The translations under genes were made by a program, and so were the position numbers. 16,852 nucleotides of DNA from Synergistaceae bacterium. GTDB lineage: Bacteria > Synergistota > Synergistia > Synergistales > Aminobacteriaceae. Positions 6,762-13,676 of this stretch are shown piece after piece. The DNA lies in contig JAISWV010000173.1 in NCBI GenBank assembly GCA_031270755.1, forward strand, positions 1-16,852, in the 5' to 3' direction. Position 1 is the stretch's first letter. Each line of letters begins with the position of its first letter. Under the pieces are notes generated by a model. It did not search any database. It had not been told where the DNA came from and was given only the letters and a program-made list of their open reading frames with translations.

Positions 6762-7465
6762 CTCAGGCTTCTCCGTTTCTTTATCCCTACACCGTAAAGC
6801 GCAGTTCCCGGGCCCGCTACGTGCGTTTTGTCGTTTCGGCGAAGGGGTTGGTCGTGGTGGTTCCGGAGAGGTTTTGCGTGAACCGCGACTTGCCTCCCCT
6901 GCTGGAGGAGAAAAAAGACTGGATTGCCAGGGCATTGGAGAAGATAGCGGCGTCCGCGCGATTGAGACGGAACATCCCCAAAATGCCCGAGACGGTGGAA
7001 CTGCGCGCCATCGGGGAGCAGTGGCGTGTCTCGTTTGCTCCCTTGAACCGGGACCGCCTGTCCGCCCAAAACGGCATTCTCACCTTGACGTCGGATTTCA
7101 GTGCAGAGGAGGCCCTTTTCGCGCTGAAGCGATGGATACACCTGAAGGGCCAGGAACATCTCCCGCCGCTGTTGGACGAACTCGCCCGCCGGCACCGCTT
7201 CGCCTACGCGAAAGTCACGATCAAAGAGCAAAAAAGCCGCTGGGGAAGCTGCTCTTTAAAGGGCAACATCAACCTCAACAGCCGTCTTTTGTTTTTACCC
7301 TCCAAACTGACGCAGCACATCTTGCTGCACGAACTGTGCCACCTGAAAGAGATGAATCATTCCAAGGCTTTTCACAACCTTCTCCTTCACCTGGACCCGG
7401 ATGCCGCGAAAAACAAAGCCGAGCTCAAACAAGCGTGGCATTTCGTTCCCGGCTGGGCGCTTTGA
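6758..7465 (+). CDS. YgjP-like metal-dependent hydrolase (DUF45/M48-like)
   Basis: A 235-residue protein beginning at the ATG that overlaps the ROK stop. The frame is open much further upstream, but that part is a shadow of the kinase gene. Family hallmarks are KSRWGSCSLKGNINLN (159-174), the zinc site HELCH (191-195) with a further His in MNHSKAFH (199-206), and C-terminal AWHFVPGWAL (226-235). Members are cytosolic zinc proteins related to SprT and M48 peptidases; YgjP in E. coli is annotated as a UTP-pyrophosphatase-like or hydrolase protein without a settled role. All zinc ligands look present, so it is probably active. The C-terminus appears complete; its stop lies directly against a transposase remnant. 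Confidence 0.88.
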   Translation: MTQASPFLYPYTVKRSSRARYVRFVVSAKGLVVVVPERFCVNRDLPPLLEEKKDWIARALEKIAASARLRRNIPKMPETVELRAIGEQWRVSFAPLNRDRLSAQNGILTLTSDFSAEEALFALKRWIHLKGQEHLPPLLDELARRHRFAYAKVTIKEQKSRWGSCSLKGNINLNSRLLFLPSKLTQHILLHELCHLKEMNHSKAFHNLLLHLDPDAAKNKAELKQAWHFVPGWAL

Positions 7466-7569
7466 AAGGTTACGATTACAGTCAGAATGGCGTGTATTTT
7501 GTGACCGTCCGCGCAAAAAATCGTTGGGTATGGGTATCGGAAAATAAAATAAGGAGACGAGATTCATGA
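7465..7569 (+). pseudogene. REP-associated tyrosine transposase (Y1_Tnp) N-terminal remnant
   Basis: Frame +1 relative to the YgjP gene reads KGYDYSQNGVYFVTVRAKNR, then WVWVSENK, and stops at about 7569. GYDYSQxGxYFVTxxxxxR is the diagnostic start of IS200-like/RAYT transposases (Y1_Tnp). The HUH motif and catalytic Tyr are absent, so only about 30 codons of the gene survive. It fills the ~100-bp gap between ygjP-like and the phosphodiester glycosidase gene, and its end merges with the latter's ribosome-binding site. It is a scar of an old insertion and is non-functional. Confidence 0.65.
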
Positions 7570-9359
7570 AATTTGTTCCGCGCGCCGAATCCCGGTTTGC
7601 CCGGCTCAGGGCGATCGTGTTTTTGGTGTTGGTTTTCTTTTTGTCGTTCTTTGCGGGCGGTGTTCGCGCTGCGCCCGCTGTCGTGCGCAAAGACGCTTTT
7701 CTGTCTCAGCTTCTGGCGGCCAGGGGTTTCGAAACGAAAGACAGCGTACAGGAAAACGCCGCCTCGATCCTCCAAAGCGGCATCGTGCCCGAGGCCGTCG
7801 TGAACCTTGCCGCACCGGCGACGCGCCGGGACGTTTTGCGCTGGATGGTCCAGTCCCTGGGGCTCGCTGCGGAGGCCCGAATTTTGTCGGATCTGGAACT
7901 TCCCTTCAAAGACGTGAGATCTCTGTCTTCTTTCGAAAAAGGCTGCCTGGTGGTCGCGACTCGCATGACCCCCCCGCTTTTCAAGAGCTCGGCCGCGGAA
8001 TTCGGCCCCAACCACAAGATCGCTCCAGACGAAGCCCAATTTCTGCTCTCCAACGCGAGGCGGGCCAGCCAACATCTGAAACTGGAGGCGAGTTTCGCTC
8101 CCGCGCCGGGAATGGAGCTCGAAATCTACCGGGAGGGAACGTTCAGCGGTGTCCCAAAGTGGAGGGTTTTTGTCGACGGGTTCGACGAAAAGGCGGAGGT
8201 CGACCAGCTGCAAAAATTTTTCGCCTCCCAGGGCTTCAAGATGGAACCGAGCAATCCCAACTACGAATGGAGGCTCGGCAGCGAGCTCCTGGAGGACTAC
8301 GCCCGCGTGCGCCATCTCGTCGCCCTGGCCGGAGATCGGGGAAAATCGAGCCGCGTCTTCGCGTCCATAAAGAACGTGACTTTGGAAAATCAACCGCTTT
8401 ATTGGGCGCTTTTGACCGTGGACCCCTCTCGTTACGTGATGAAGCCGATCATCGCGCCGACGGGAATCACGACCCTCGCTCCTCTGTCCTCCATGGTTCG
8501 GAGCAGCGCGGCTGCGGCGGCCATCAACGCCGGGTTCTTCGCCCTCTCGGGACGCAACAAAGGCACTCCCATCGGAACTCTCAAAATCGATCGAACCCTC
8601 GTCAACAAGCCGTACCAAGGGCGCACCTGCCTGGGGTGGGACGAGGACAACCGCGCGGCCTTCGGCGAGGTCTCATGGAACGCTCAGGTGCGGCTGAACG
8701 AAGATCGGCTGGCTGTCAATTCCTTGAATTACCCGACCAAAGGAAACGCGGTGGTGCTTTATAACGCATACTACGGGAAACCGACTCCCACCCACGCACA
8801 GGTCACGGAAATCGTCGTGGAAAACGGCGTCTGCGTTTCGACGAACTCGGCGGGAGGCACGCCCGTGGGACTCGGGCGTTATGTCATCGCCGGATACGGA
8901 GCCAGCGCGGGAATTTTGGCGGAGCGCCTGGGGACCGGAGACGCGGTCCAGGTCGACAGCACCCTCAACGACGGAGATCCGCGCTGGGACGGCCTGGACG
9001 ACATCATTCAGGCTGGACCTTTTCTCATCGGCAACGGAGAGATCAAAATCGAATCCGAGGGCTTCAGCGCGTCGATTCTCAACCTGCGGCATCCGCGATC
9101 CGTCATTGGACTGACGGACAAAGGACAATGGGCCTTTTTCGTCGGGGACGGCCGCGACGGGATGCACAGCGCAGGCTTCACCCTGCAGGAGGTGGCGGTC
9201 ATTCTCAAGATGAAAGGGGTCGCCTACGCGCTGAACCTGGATGGAGGAGGGTCCACCGAGATGATGATCGGAAACAAGATCTTCAACTCTCCATCCGAGA
9301 AACGAGAGCGCCCCATCAGCTACGGGGTCGGAGCGAAACTGCGCGGCTCGTCGAGTTGA
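7566..9359 (+). CDS. Exported phosphodiester glycosidase-family protein (NAGPA/DUF2233) with SLH-like N-terminus
   Basis: A 597-residue protein; AAGGAGACGAG precedes the ATG. Residues 1-36 form a signal peptide ending RAAP. Residues ~40-165 resemble degenerate SLH repeats (TRRDVLRWMVQSLGL, PFKDVRSLSSFEKG, then PNHKIAPDEAQFLL). Residues ~199-230 (WRVFVDGFDEKAEVDQLQKF) look SPOR-like, which would bind denuded peptidoglycan glycans. The NAGPA domain spans ~275-595 with the family motifs AAINAGFF (318-325), RHPRSVIG (508-515) and LNLDGGGST (557-565). Family members cleave GlcNAc-phosphodiester bonds, for instance in wall polymers or lysosomal tags; the bacterial substrate here is unknown. Placement after an M23 peptidase and a sugar kinase supports an envelope-glycan role. 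The next gene begins about 6 bp after its stop. Confidence 0.85.
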   Translation: MKFVPRAESRFARLRAIVFLVLVFFLSFFAGGVRAAPAVVRKDAFLSQLLAARGFETKDSVQENAASILQSGIVPEAVVNLAAPATRRDVLRWMVQSLGLAAEARILSDLELPFKDVRSLSSFEKGCLVVATRMTPPLFKSSAAEFGPNHKIAPDEAQFLLSNARRASQHLKLEASFAPAPGMELEIYREGTFSGVPKWRVFVDGFDEKAEVDQLQKFFASQGFKMEPSNPNYEWRLGSELLEDYARVRHLVALAGDRGKSSRVFASIKNVTLENQPLYWALLTVDPSRYVMKPIIAPTGITTLAPLSSMVRSSAAAAAINAGFFALSGRNKGTPIGTLKIDRTLVNKPYQGRTCLGWDEDNRAAFGEVSWNAQVRLNEDRLAVNSLNYPTKGNAVVLYNAYYGKPTPTHAQVTEIVVENGVCVSTNSAGGTPVGLGRYVIAGYGASAGILAERLGTGDAVQVDSTLNDGDPRWDGLDDIIQAGPFLIGNGEIKIESEGFSASILNLRHPRSVIGLTDKGQWAFFVGDGRDGMHSAGFTLQEVAVILKMKGVAYALNLDGGGSTEMMIGNKIFNSPSEKRERPISYGVGAKLRGSSS

Positions 9360-9364
9360 ATCCC

Positions 9365-9853
9365 GTGAGTTCTTCCGGCCTTTGTCCCGGCTTTCATCCC
9401 GATTCCCTTCGAGTATGGGGGGTGGGCAACGTTCTTCTGGGCGACGACGCCGTGGGGTGCAGAGTGGTGGAGCTCCTGAGGGAGCGTGGCGTGCGTGGCG
9501 CCGTGGATTGCGGAACGACGCCGGAAAACCACGCGGCGGCACTGCGAAAAGACCCGTCCCGCGTACTTTTGATTGTGGACGCGGCGGACATGGGGCTTCC
9601 CCCCGGAGAATGCCGAAAGCTCTCCCTGGGTGAATTGGACTCCGTCATGGAGTCGAGCCACGGTGTTCCCCTGCCTCTTTTGCTCGCGGACTTCATGGAC
9701 TCCATCGAGATTGCGGCTCTGGGCATCCAACCATCGACCCTGCAGTTGGGAGCGCCCCTGTCCGATGCCGTGGAAAAGGCCGCCCTCCATGTCGCGAACC
9801 TCATCGCGCAGGGAAAATGGCGCGACGTCGAAGGCTGCGCGAGAGACAGTTAA
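9365..9853 (+). CDS. hycI: HycI-type [NiFe]-hydrogenase maturation endopeptidase
   Basis: A 162-residue protein from GTG 9365; TTG 9356, overlapping the upstream stop, is an alternative start. Characteristic motifs are VWGVGNVLLGDDAVG (17-31), VDAADMGLPPGE (71-82) and SSHGVPLPLLL (97-107). They supply the acidic residues and His (D28, D72 or D75, H99) that bind nickel in this family (HycI/HybD/HoxM). The enzyme removes the C-terminal peptide of the hydrogenase large subunit after nickel insertion. The PPGE and SSHGVPL variants fit the HycI branch serving group 4, membrane-bound hydrogenases. No hydrogenase structural or hyp gene is present in the window, so its substrate must be encoded elsewhere. 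It is the last gene of the operon, followed by a terminator-like hairpin. Confidence 0.88.
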   Translation: MSSSGLCPGFHPDSLRVWGVGNVLLGDDAVGCRVVELLRERGVRGAVDCGTTPENHAAALRKDPSRVLLIVDAADMGLPPGECRKLSLGELDSVMESSHGVPLPLLLADFMDSIEIAALGIQPSTLQLGAPLSDAVEKAALHVANLIAQGKWRDVEGCARDS

Positions 9854-9872
9854 AGTCTCGCATCATTTTATT
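9839..9872 (+). terminator. Putative rho-independent terminator after hycI
   Basis: GCGAGA (9839-9844) pairs with TCTCGC (9856-9861), loop 11 nt, overlapping the hycI stop codon and followed by ATCATTTTATT. The stem is short and the T-run interrupted, so strength is doubtful, but its position at the end of a five-gene operon facing a convergent gene is right. Confidence 0.45.
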
Positions 9873-9957
9873 CTACAACATTCGGCGGCACCCCTGCATC
9901 GTACATCTTCACCCATCCGCCGCCGAGAAAGCAGCCATATGCATATGAGCGGCTGCG

Positions 9958-11070
9958 TCAGCGCGTCGCTTTGAACATGACCAAGTGAATGTCTTCTTCG
10001 CTTTGTCTGTCGATGCCTATGGAGTAGCCGTCACGTTTCCACGTCTTGCTGTTTTGCGACGCGGCGCTGTGCTTTCCGAAAGACTGGGCGGCCAACGCCA
10101 TCATGGTTTGGGCGCGGGAAGCAGCCTCTTCTTTCGTGGCGTAACGCTCCACCCACTCCGCGTGTTCGACGATTTTGTCGCGGTCCCAGACAAACAACAA
10201 GGCGTTGTTGCTCTTGAAATCCCAAAGATTGAGCGTGTAATTTTGCCCCTGTTCGTTCTCTTCGTCCGGCGCTCCCAGTTTCCGCCGGGCTTCGGCTATG
10301 GCCATTCGGGGGCGCGCCATTTCGAGTTTGGCCAAAATTTCCGGCAAGGAAAGCAGCCTCGGGGGCTTCTGCACGTCCAGCGCGGCGTTGGCGGATGGGG
10401 TCGTTTTTCCTCCCGCGGCGGCGGGCATATTGAACGGGCGTGTACGAAGGAAGCTCGCAATCTCTCTCGAGTCCACCGCGAAATTCAACCCCTGCGAATC
10501 TTGAAGACCCCCTATCGCGATCCCGATGACTCTTCCGCCCATCTCGAAAATCGGGCTGCCGCTGGAGCCGCTGGAAATCGGCGCGGTGATCTGAATCAGC
10601 GACGTTTTGCCGCGCGTCCTGTACCCCGATACGATACCGGTGCTGACGGTTTTGTCGAATCCACGGGGAGTTCCAATGACTACCAGATCGCTGCCCTCCG
10701 GAATTTTTGCCGGGTTGATCTGCAGATAAGAAAGGGAGGGATCGACGCGCTCGATCCACAGCAGGGCCAGATCTTTCTCGGGGTCCTGGGCGACGATGCG
10801 TTTGGCGCTGTACCAGAGCGTTTTCGAAAAATGGACCTCCACGGACTCCGCGTTGTCGATGACGTGGAAATTGGTCAGCAACTCTCCCCCAGAGGAGATC
10901 AAGAAACCCGTTCCTTGAGATTCCTTTCCGTCTTTTCTCGTCACGATGAGAGTGGCGATGGGCGGGGAGTGACGTTTGAACAGGTCCGCAACCGAAAGCG
11001 CGTCGCTTTGCCGCGGCAAAAGCATTCCTAAAAAAACGAACGTCATCGCGACGTAAAGCGCTCTTCGCAT
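9958..11070 (-). CDS. Exported trypsin-like serine protease (S1C, DegP-related) without PDZ
   Basis: A 370-residue product from the ATG at 11070, which has AAGGAG 8 bp upstream; the frame could extend to 11133, but that would bury the signal peptide. Signal peptide is ~1-25 (LYVAMTFVFLGMLL, then SDALS). The chymotrypsin-fold protease spans ~35-210 with an intact triad: H69 in TNFHV, D100 in EKDLALL, S170 in GSSGSP. It resembles the HtrA/DegP protease domain, but no PDZ domain follows. Instead residues ~235-370 form a different C-terminal region with LPEILAKLEMARPRMAIAEA and RRKLGAPDEENEQG, then YTLNLWDF and LLFVWDRDKI, faintly like a BamE/SmpA-type beta fold. It is probably a periplasmic quality-control or regulatory protease. 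Transcribed alone, divergent from the lpxL-like gene. Confidence 0.85.
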   Translation of the reverse strand: MRRALYVAMTFVFLGMLLPRQSDALSVADLFKRHSPPIATLIVTRKDGKESQGTGFLISSGGELLTNFHVIDNAESVEVHFSKTLWYSAKRIVAQDPEKDLALLWIERVDPSLSYLQINPAKIPEGSDLVVIGTPRGFDKTVSTGIVSGYRTRGKTSLIQITAPISSGSSGSPIFEMGGRVIGIAIGGLQDSQGLNFAVDSREIASFLRTRPFNMPAAAGGKTTPSANAALDVQKPPRLLSLPEILAKLEMARPRMAIAEARRKLGAPDEENEQGQNYTLNLWDFKSNNALLFVWDRDKIVEHAEWVERYATKEEAASRAQTMMALAAQSFGKHSAASQNSKTWKRDGYSIGIDRQSEEDIHLVMFKATR

Positions 11071-11104
11071 TTTGGGCTCCTTATACTTGAAAATTTGCCG
11101 TTTC

Positions 11105-11133
11105 CCGTATAAACTCCGTATAAATTTCTTCAA
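11105..11133 (-). promoter_or_regulatory. Putative promoter of the S1C protease gene with 9-bp direct repeat
   Basis: On the minus strand TTGAAG (complement at 11128-11133) and TATACG (complement at 11106-11111) are 16 bp apart, placing transcription start about 30 bp before the ATG at 11070. The -10 lies in a direct repeat: CCGTATAAA occurs at 11105-11113 and 11116-11124, an 11-bp period (one helical turn), which could be a paired operator half-site or simply a duplicated -10. Confidence 0.35.
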
Positions 11134-11247
11134 CTTCGCAGCGTTTACGATTATTTTACATCATCTGCCGCATAAACAATCGGAGTATCCGGGGGCCTTT
11201 CATTCGGCACGCGTTCGGCACTCCGATTCCTTCACGTCAAATCCTTC

Positions 11248-11276
11248 TTGCGGGACCGGCGCCGTGAACGTACAAT
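11248..11276 (+). promoter_or_regulatory. Putative sigma-70-type promoter of the lpxL-like gene
   Basis: TTGCGG (11248-11253), exactly 17 bp, then TACAAT (11271-11276, five of six -10 bases). The leader to ATG 11330 would be about 47 nt. The -35 is weak beyond the TTG. Confidence 0.45.
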
Positions 11277-11329
11277 AAAAGAAATGACGGGCACACGCTT
11301 CATTATCGGATTGTGCCGAGCTTTACGAG

Positions 11330-12244
11330 ATGGGAATAAATTCGCGAGGGGGAAGGACGCCACTGTCAAGCAAATTTTTTTTGTCTTCCGCCGTTGGGTT
11401 CGTCAATATTTTGCCTCATTGGGCGGCCCTGAAAGTCGGGGCCTTCGTGGGCACGGCGCTCTGGGCATTCGGCAAGCGCAAGGTGGACAGGGCGGAAGCC
11501 CGGTGTGTATCCGCTCTGGGGATGGGGGTGACCCCGGCCAGGGAGGTCGTCAGAAGGTCTTATGTTCATCTGGGAAAGTCCGTCGTGGAGTTCGCCCGAG
11601 CGGCTAAGCTTCGGCCGCATCTGACGTCTTTGGTGTCGATCGAGGGGAGGGAACACCTGGACCAGGCGCTGAAGCGAGGGAGGGGAGCCCTTCTCATGAC
11701 GGCTCATATAGGCAATTGGGAACTGGCCGGCGCGAGGCTGGCGGCCGAAGGGTATGTGACGGCTCCCATTTACACTCCGCAGCGGAACAAGGGCGGAGCG
11801 AACGACTTGATCGCCAGGCGGCGCGCCGATATGGGGCTGAAGATGATCTCCAGCAAGGGTTGGGGCTTGCGTGAAGCGTTTCGCGTGCTGCGGGAGGGAG
11901 GTGTTTTGATCTTTCTGCAAGACTTGGACGCCCGGAAAGAGGGAATCTCCGTTCCTTTTTTGGGGCTGCCCGCCAGTACCGCCACGGGAATCGTCAAAAT
12001 GCACCGAAAATTTGGGGCTCCCGTTGTGCCTGCCGTGACGGTACGGAATGCCGACGGGGTCCATCACGCGATCCATATTCAGGAAATTTTGAGCGACGTT
12101 CACGACGAGGACGGGAATCTTTTCGGGGTAAATATGGAAAAGTCGTTGAAAATGTGTAATAATATTTTGGGTAAATGGGTCGCAGAGTATCCGGAACAAT
12201 GGATGTGGTTGTTGGATAAATGGGAGTCCGCTTTACGGCGTTGA
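11330..12244 (+). CDS. LpxL/HtrB-type lipid A acyltransferase
   Basis: A 304-residue member of the LpxL/LpxM lysophospholipid acyltransferase family. Visible features are the N-terminal FVNILPHWAALKVG, the catalytic HX4E box in TAHIGNWE (H126, E131), IYTPQRNKGGANDLI (147-161), the GVLIFLQDLDARKEGISVPF block (191-210), FLGLPASTATG (210-220) and C-terminal YPEQWMWLLDKW. These enzymes add secondary acyl chains to lipid A (or Kdo2-lipid IVA) at the inner membrane, which implies a lipopolysaccharide-bearing outer membrane. There is no in-frame start upstream of 11330 and only a weak ribosome-binding site there. The next gene begins 41 bp downstream and is probably co-transcribed. Confidence 0.88.
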   Translation: MGINSRGGRTPLSSKFFLSSAVGFVNILPHWAALKVGAFVGTALWAFGKRKVDRAEARCVSALGMGVTPAREVVRRSYVHLGKSVVEFARAAKLRPHLTSLVSIEGREHLDQALKRGRGALLMTAHIGNWELAGARLAAEGYVTAPIYTPQRNKGGANDLIARRRADMGLKMISSKGWGLREAFRVLREGGVLIFLQDLDARKEGISVPFLGLPASTATGIVKMHRKFGAPVVPAVTVRNADGVHHAIHIQEILSDVHDEDGNLFGVNMEKSLKMCNNILGKWVAEYPEQWMWLLDKWESALRR

Positions 12245-12285
12245 GTTTTTTGTTGGCTTCGCTAGCGGAAAAGCGGGAAAATGGG

Positions 12286-12789
12286 ATGACGATAGATAAA
12301 GTAAGGATGATTTTAGGTATCGATCCCGGACGAGACAAAATAGGTTGGGCCTTGACGACTTCGAAGGGGGAATTGGCTCTTTCGGGGATATGTCGTGTAG
12401 CGAAGTTGGAAAATTTTTTAAATGTATTGAAGCATCCGGTTGGCAAATGGGAAAAAGAACTTGTTGGGTGGATGTATTGGAAGTATGAAATTTTTTCTTC
12501 TGCTTTTGAGCCGGAGGTGGAATATGTCGCTTTGGGAGATGGAACCGGAAACCGGAAAATAGCTGAACGATGTGCGCGGTTCGGGTTGAAAGTCATCCAC
12601 GTCGGCGAGGAAGGTACGACGATGGCGGCACGTGAGCTTTATTGGTGTTTTCATCGCCCCGCTTGGTGGCAGAGGTGCTTGCCGCGCTCGTTGCGGGTTC
12701 CGCCGCGGAATGTGGACGATTTTGCCGCGTGGGCGATCGTTTTGCGGGATGTTGCGGGATCGGTCGGCAAGGGAGATAATAAAGAATAA
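12286..12789 (+). CDS. YqgF/RuvC-like RNase H-fold nuclease (pre-16S rRNA nuclease-related)
   Basis: A 167-residue protein from ATG 12286; ATG 12307 is an alternative, and the open frame reaches back to 12220 inside the acyltransferase gene. It opens with an RNase H-fold first strand, MILGIDPGRDKIGWAL (8-23, D13), followed by YVALGDGTGNR (80-90), a GEEGTTMAARELYW segment (107-120, acidic pair), FHRPAWWQRCLP, LRVPPRNVDDF (136-146, Asp pair) and an Ala-rich helix. The acidic residues fit the YqgF/RuvC nuclease core, but length and GDGTGNR differ from canonical RuvX/YqgF (~140 residues); it matches a separate subfamily seen in Firmicutes and Synergistota. The biochemical target (16S rRNA 5' end or branched DNA) is not settled for it. 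Confidence 0.7.
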   Translation: MTIDKVRMILGIDPGRDKIGWALTTSKGELALSGICRVAKLENFLNVLKHPVGKWEKELVGWMYWKYEIFSSAFEPEVEYVALGDGTGNRKIAERCARFGLKVIHVGEEGTTMAARELYWCFHRPAWWQRCLPRSLRVPPRNVDDFAAWAIVLRDVAGSVGKGDNKE

Positions 12790-12916
12790 AGGAAATGGCG
12801 ATTGCCCCTCGAGGGGGGATCTCAGCGGAGGCCGCGTAAACTGCCGCGCAAGTAAACGACCGACAGGATTCGCTGTGTTCGTCGATCGCCTGCTTGACTG
12901 AGGACCGAGTAGCGGA

Positions 12917-12954
12917 TGAAGGGGTTTTGTTCTCCCGAGCTTCAATCATTTTTT
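12917..12954 (+). terminator. Putative terminator between the nuclease gene and cheX
   Basis: TGAAGGGG (12917-12924) pairs with CCC and CTTCA (12934-12944) around a 9-nt loop, with a 3-nt bulge, followed by ATCATTTTTTATATTTAT. The bulge weakens it, but the T-run and place are appropriate. Confidence 0.4.
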
Positions 12955-13016
12955 ATATTTATATTTTTATTAGTCGAGTCCTGAAGCGGAAGTAGAGGAA
13001 GGGAGTATCGATAGAC

Positions 13017-13508
13017 ATGGCCGATATGGATAAGCTTGCCGTTCTCGTTAATACATTTGGTTCATCTCTGATCTCTGTAGGACGTGAGGTCGGCCTTAGC
13101 GTGGCGTTGAACAAATCACAGGTCTCCCAGGGAGTCAAAGTGGCCAATATATGTGCTGCGTCTTTGATCGGCATCGTCGGAAGCGGCGTGCAGGGAACGG
13201 CGATCATCATGTTGAACTCCGAGGGGTTCGAGGCCGTGGTGACCGCGATGTCTGGGGGAATGATCACCCCCAGCACCAGCGACTCCGTGGCTATGAGCGT
13301 CGTCGGCGAACTTTCCAATATGGTGAGCGGCCGCGCTTTGATCCAGGCCGCTCTTCCGGGTGTGGACGTCACGCCGCCCCAGCTTCTGGCGGGAGACAAC
13401 ATCCGGAACGTCCCGAACCAAGCTCCCGGGATCAAGTGTTTCACCTTGCCTTTTGCTTTACAACCCGCGGGTACGCTCTACCTCGTTTTGTCCTTCAGCG
13501 CCGAGTGA
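13017..13508 (+). CDS. cheX: CheX-type CheY-P phosphatase (CheC/CheX family)
   Basis: A 163-residue protein; GGAAGGGAG lies upstream of the ATG. The layout is that of a single-domain CheX: an N-terminal helix (DKLAVLVNTFGSSLISVGRE), beta strand IGIVGSGVQGTAIIMLNSEG, then the phosphatase helix SVVGELSNMVSGRA with the ExxN motif (E98, N101), and a second GDN/PFALQ half ending LYLVLSF. CheC/CheX proteins dephosphorylate CheY-P through ExxN helices; CheX has one such helix and works as a dimer. No other chemotaxis gene is nearby, so its partner response regulator is elsewhere. It is flanked by terminator-like hairpins and appears to be transcribed alone. CheX versus another CheC-like protein is judged from the single ExxN and length. 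Confidence 0.8.
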   Translation: MADMDKLAVLVNTFGSSLISVGREVGLSVALNKSQVSQGVKVANICAASLIGIVGSGVQGTAIIMLNSEGFEAVVTAMSGGMITPSTSDSVAMSVVGELSNMVSGRALIQAALPGVDVTPPQLLAGDNIRNVPNQAPGIKCFTLPFALQPAGTLYLVLSFSAE

Positions 13509-13613
13509 CGCGGACAAACGAAAATGACGCGATGCCGAAAAGGCGTTGACGGGCGTTGACGATAGATTGTGCGCAATTGCGATGTCGAAAAAAGCGTTTT
13601 GCGAGGCGAGGGG

Positions 13614-13653
13614 AGGTGGTGGTTCTCTAGGGGGGCTGCCGCCTTCATTTTTT
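13614..13653 (+). terminator. Putative terminator after cheX
   Basis: AGGTGGT (13614-13620) can pair with GCCGCCT (13638-13644) using G-U pairs, loop about 17 nt, followed by TCATTTTTT. It would separate cheX from the patatin gene. Confidence 0.35.
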
Positions 13654-13676
13654 AGATGCGGGCAGGAGGGGTACGA

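Noticed and set aside
7482..8618. 378-codon minus-strand frame
   Set aside because: Antisense shadow of the phosphodiester glycosidase gene.
9931..9956. GCAGCC/GGCTGC hairpin with an ATATGCATAT loop between the convergent genes
   Set aside because: Large loop, short stem, no T-run on either strand; not convincing as a terminator.
12593..12949. 118-codon minus-strand frame (IDEHSESCRS...)
   Set aside because: Half of it is antisense to the YqgF-like gene, and the rest covers the GC-rich spacer with no recognised family; reported only as a possible repeat.
13542..13560. Two GGCGTTGAC repeats resembling -35 boxes after cheX
   Set aside because: No matching -10 at 16-18 bp from either copy.
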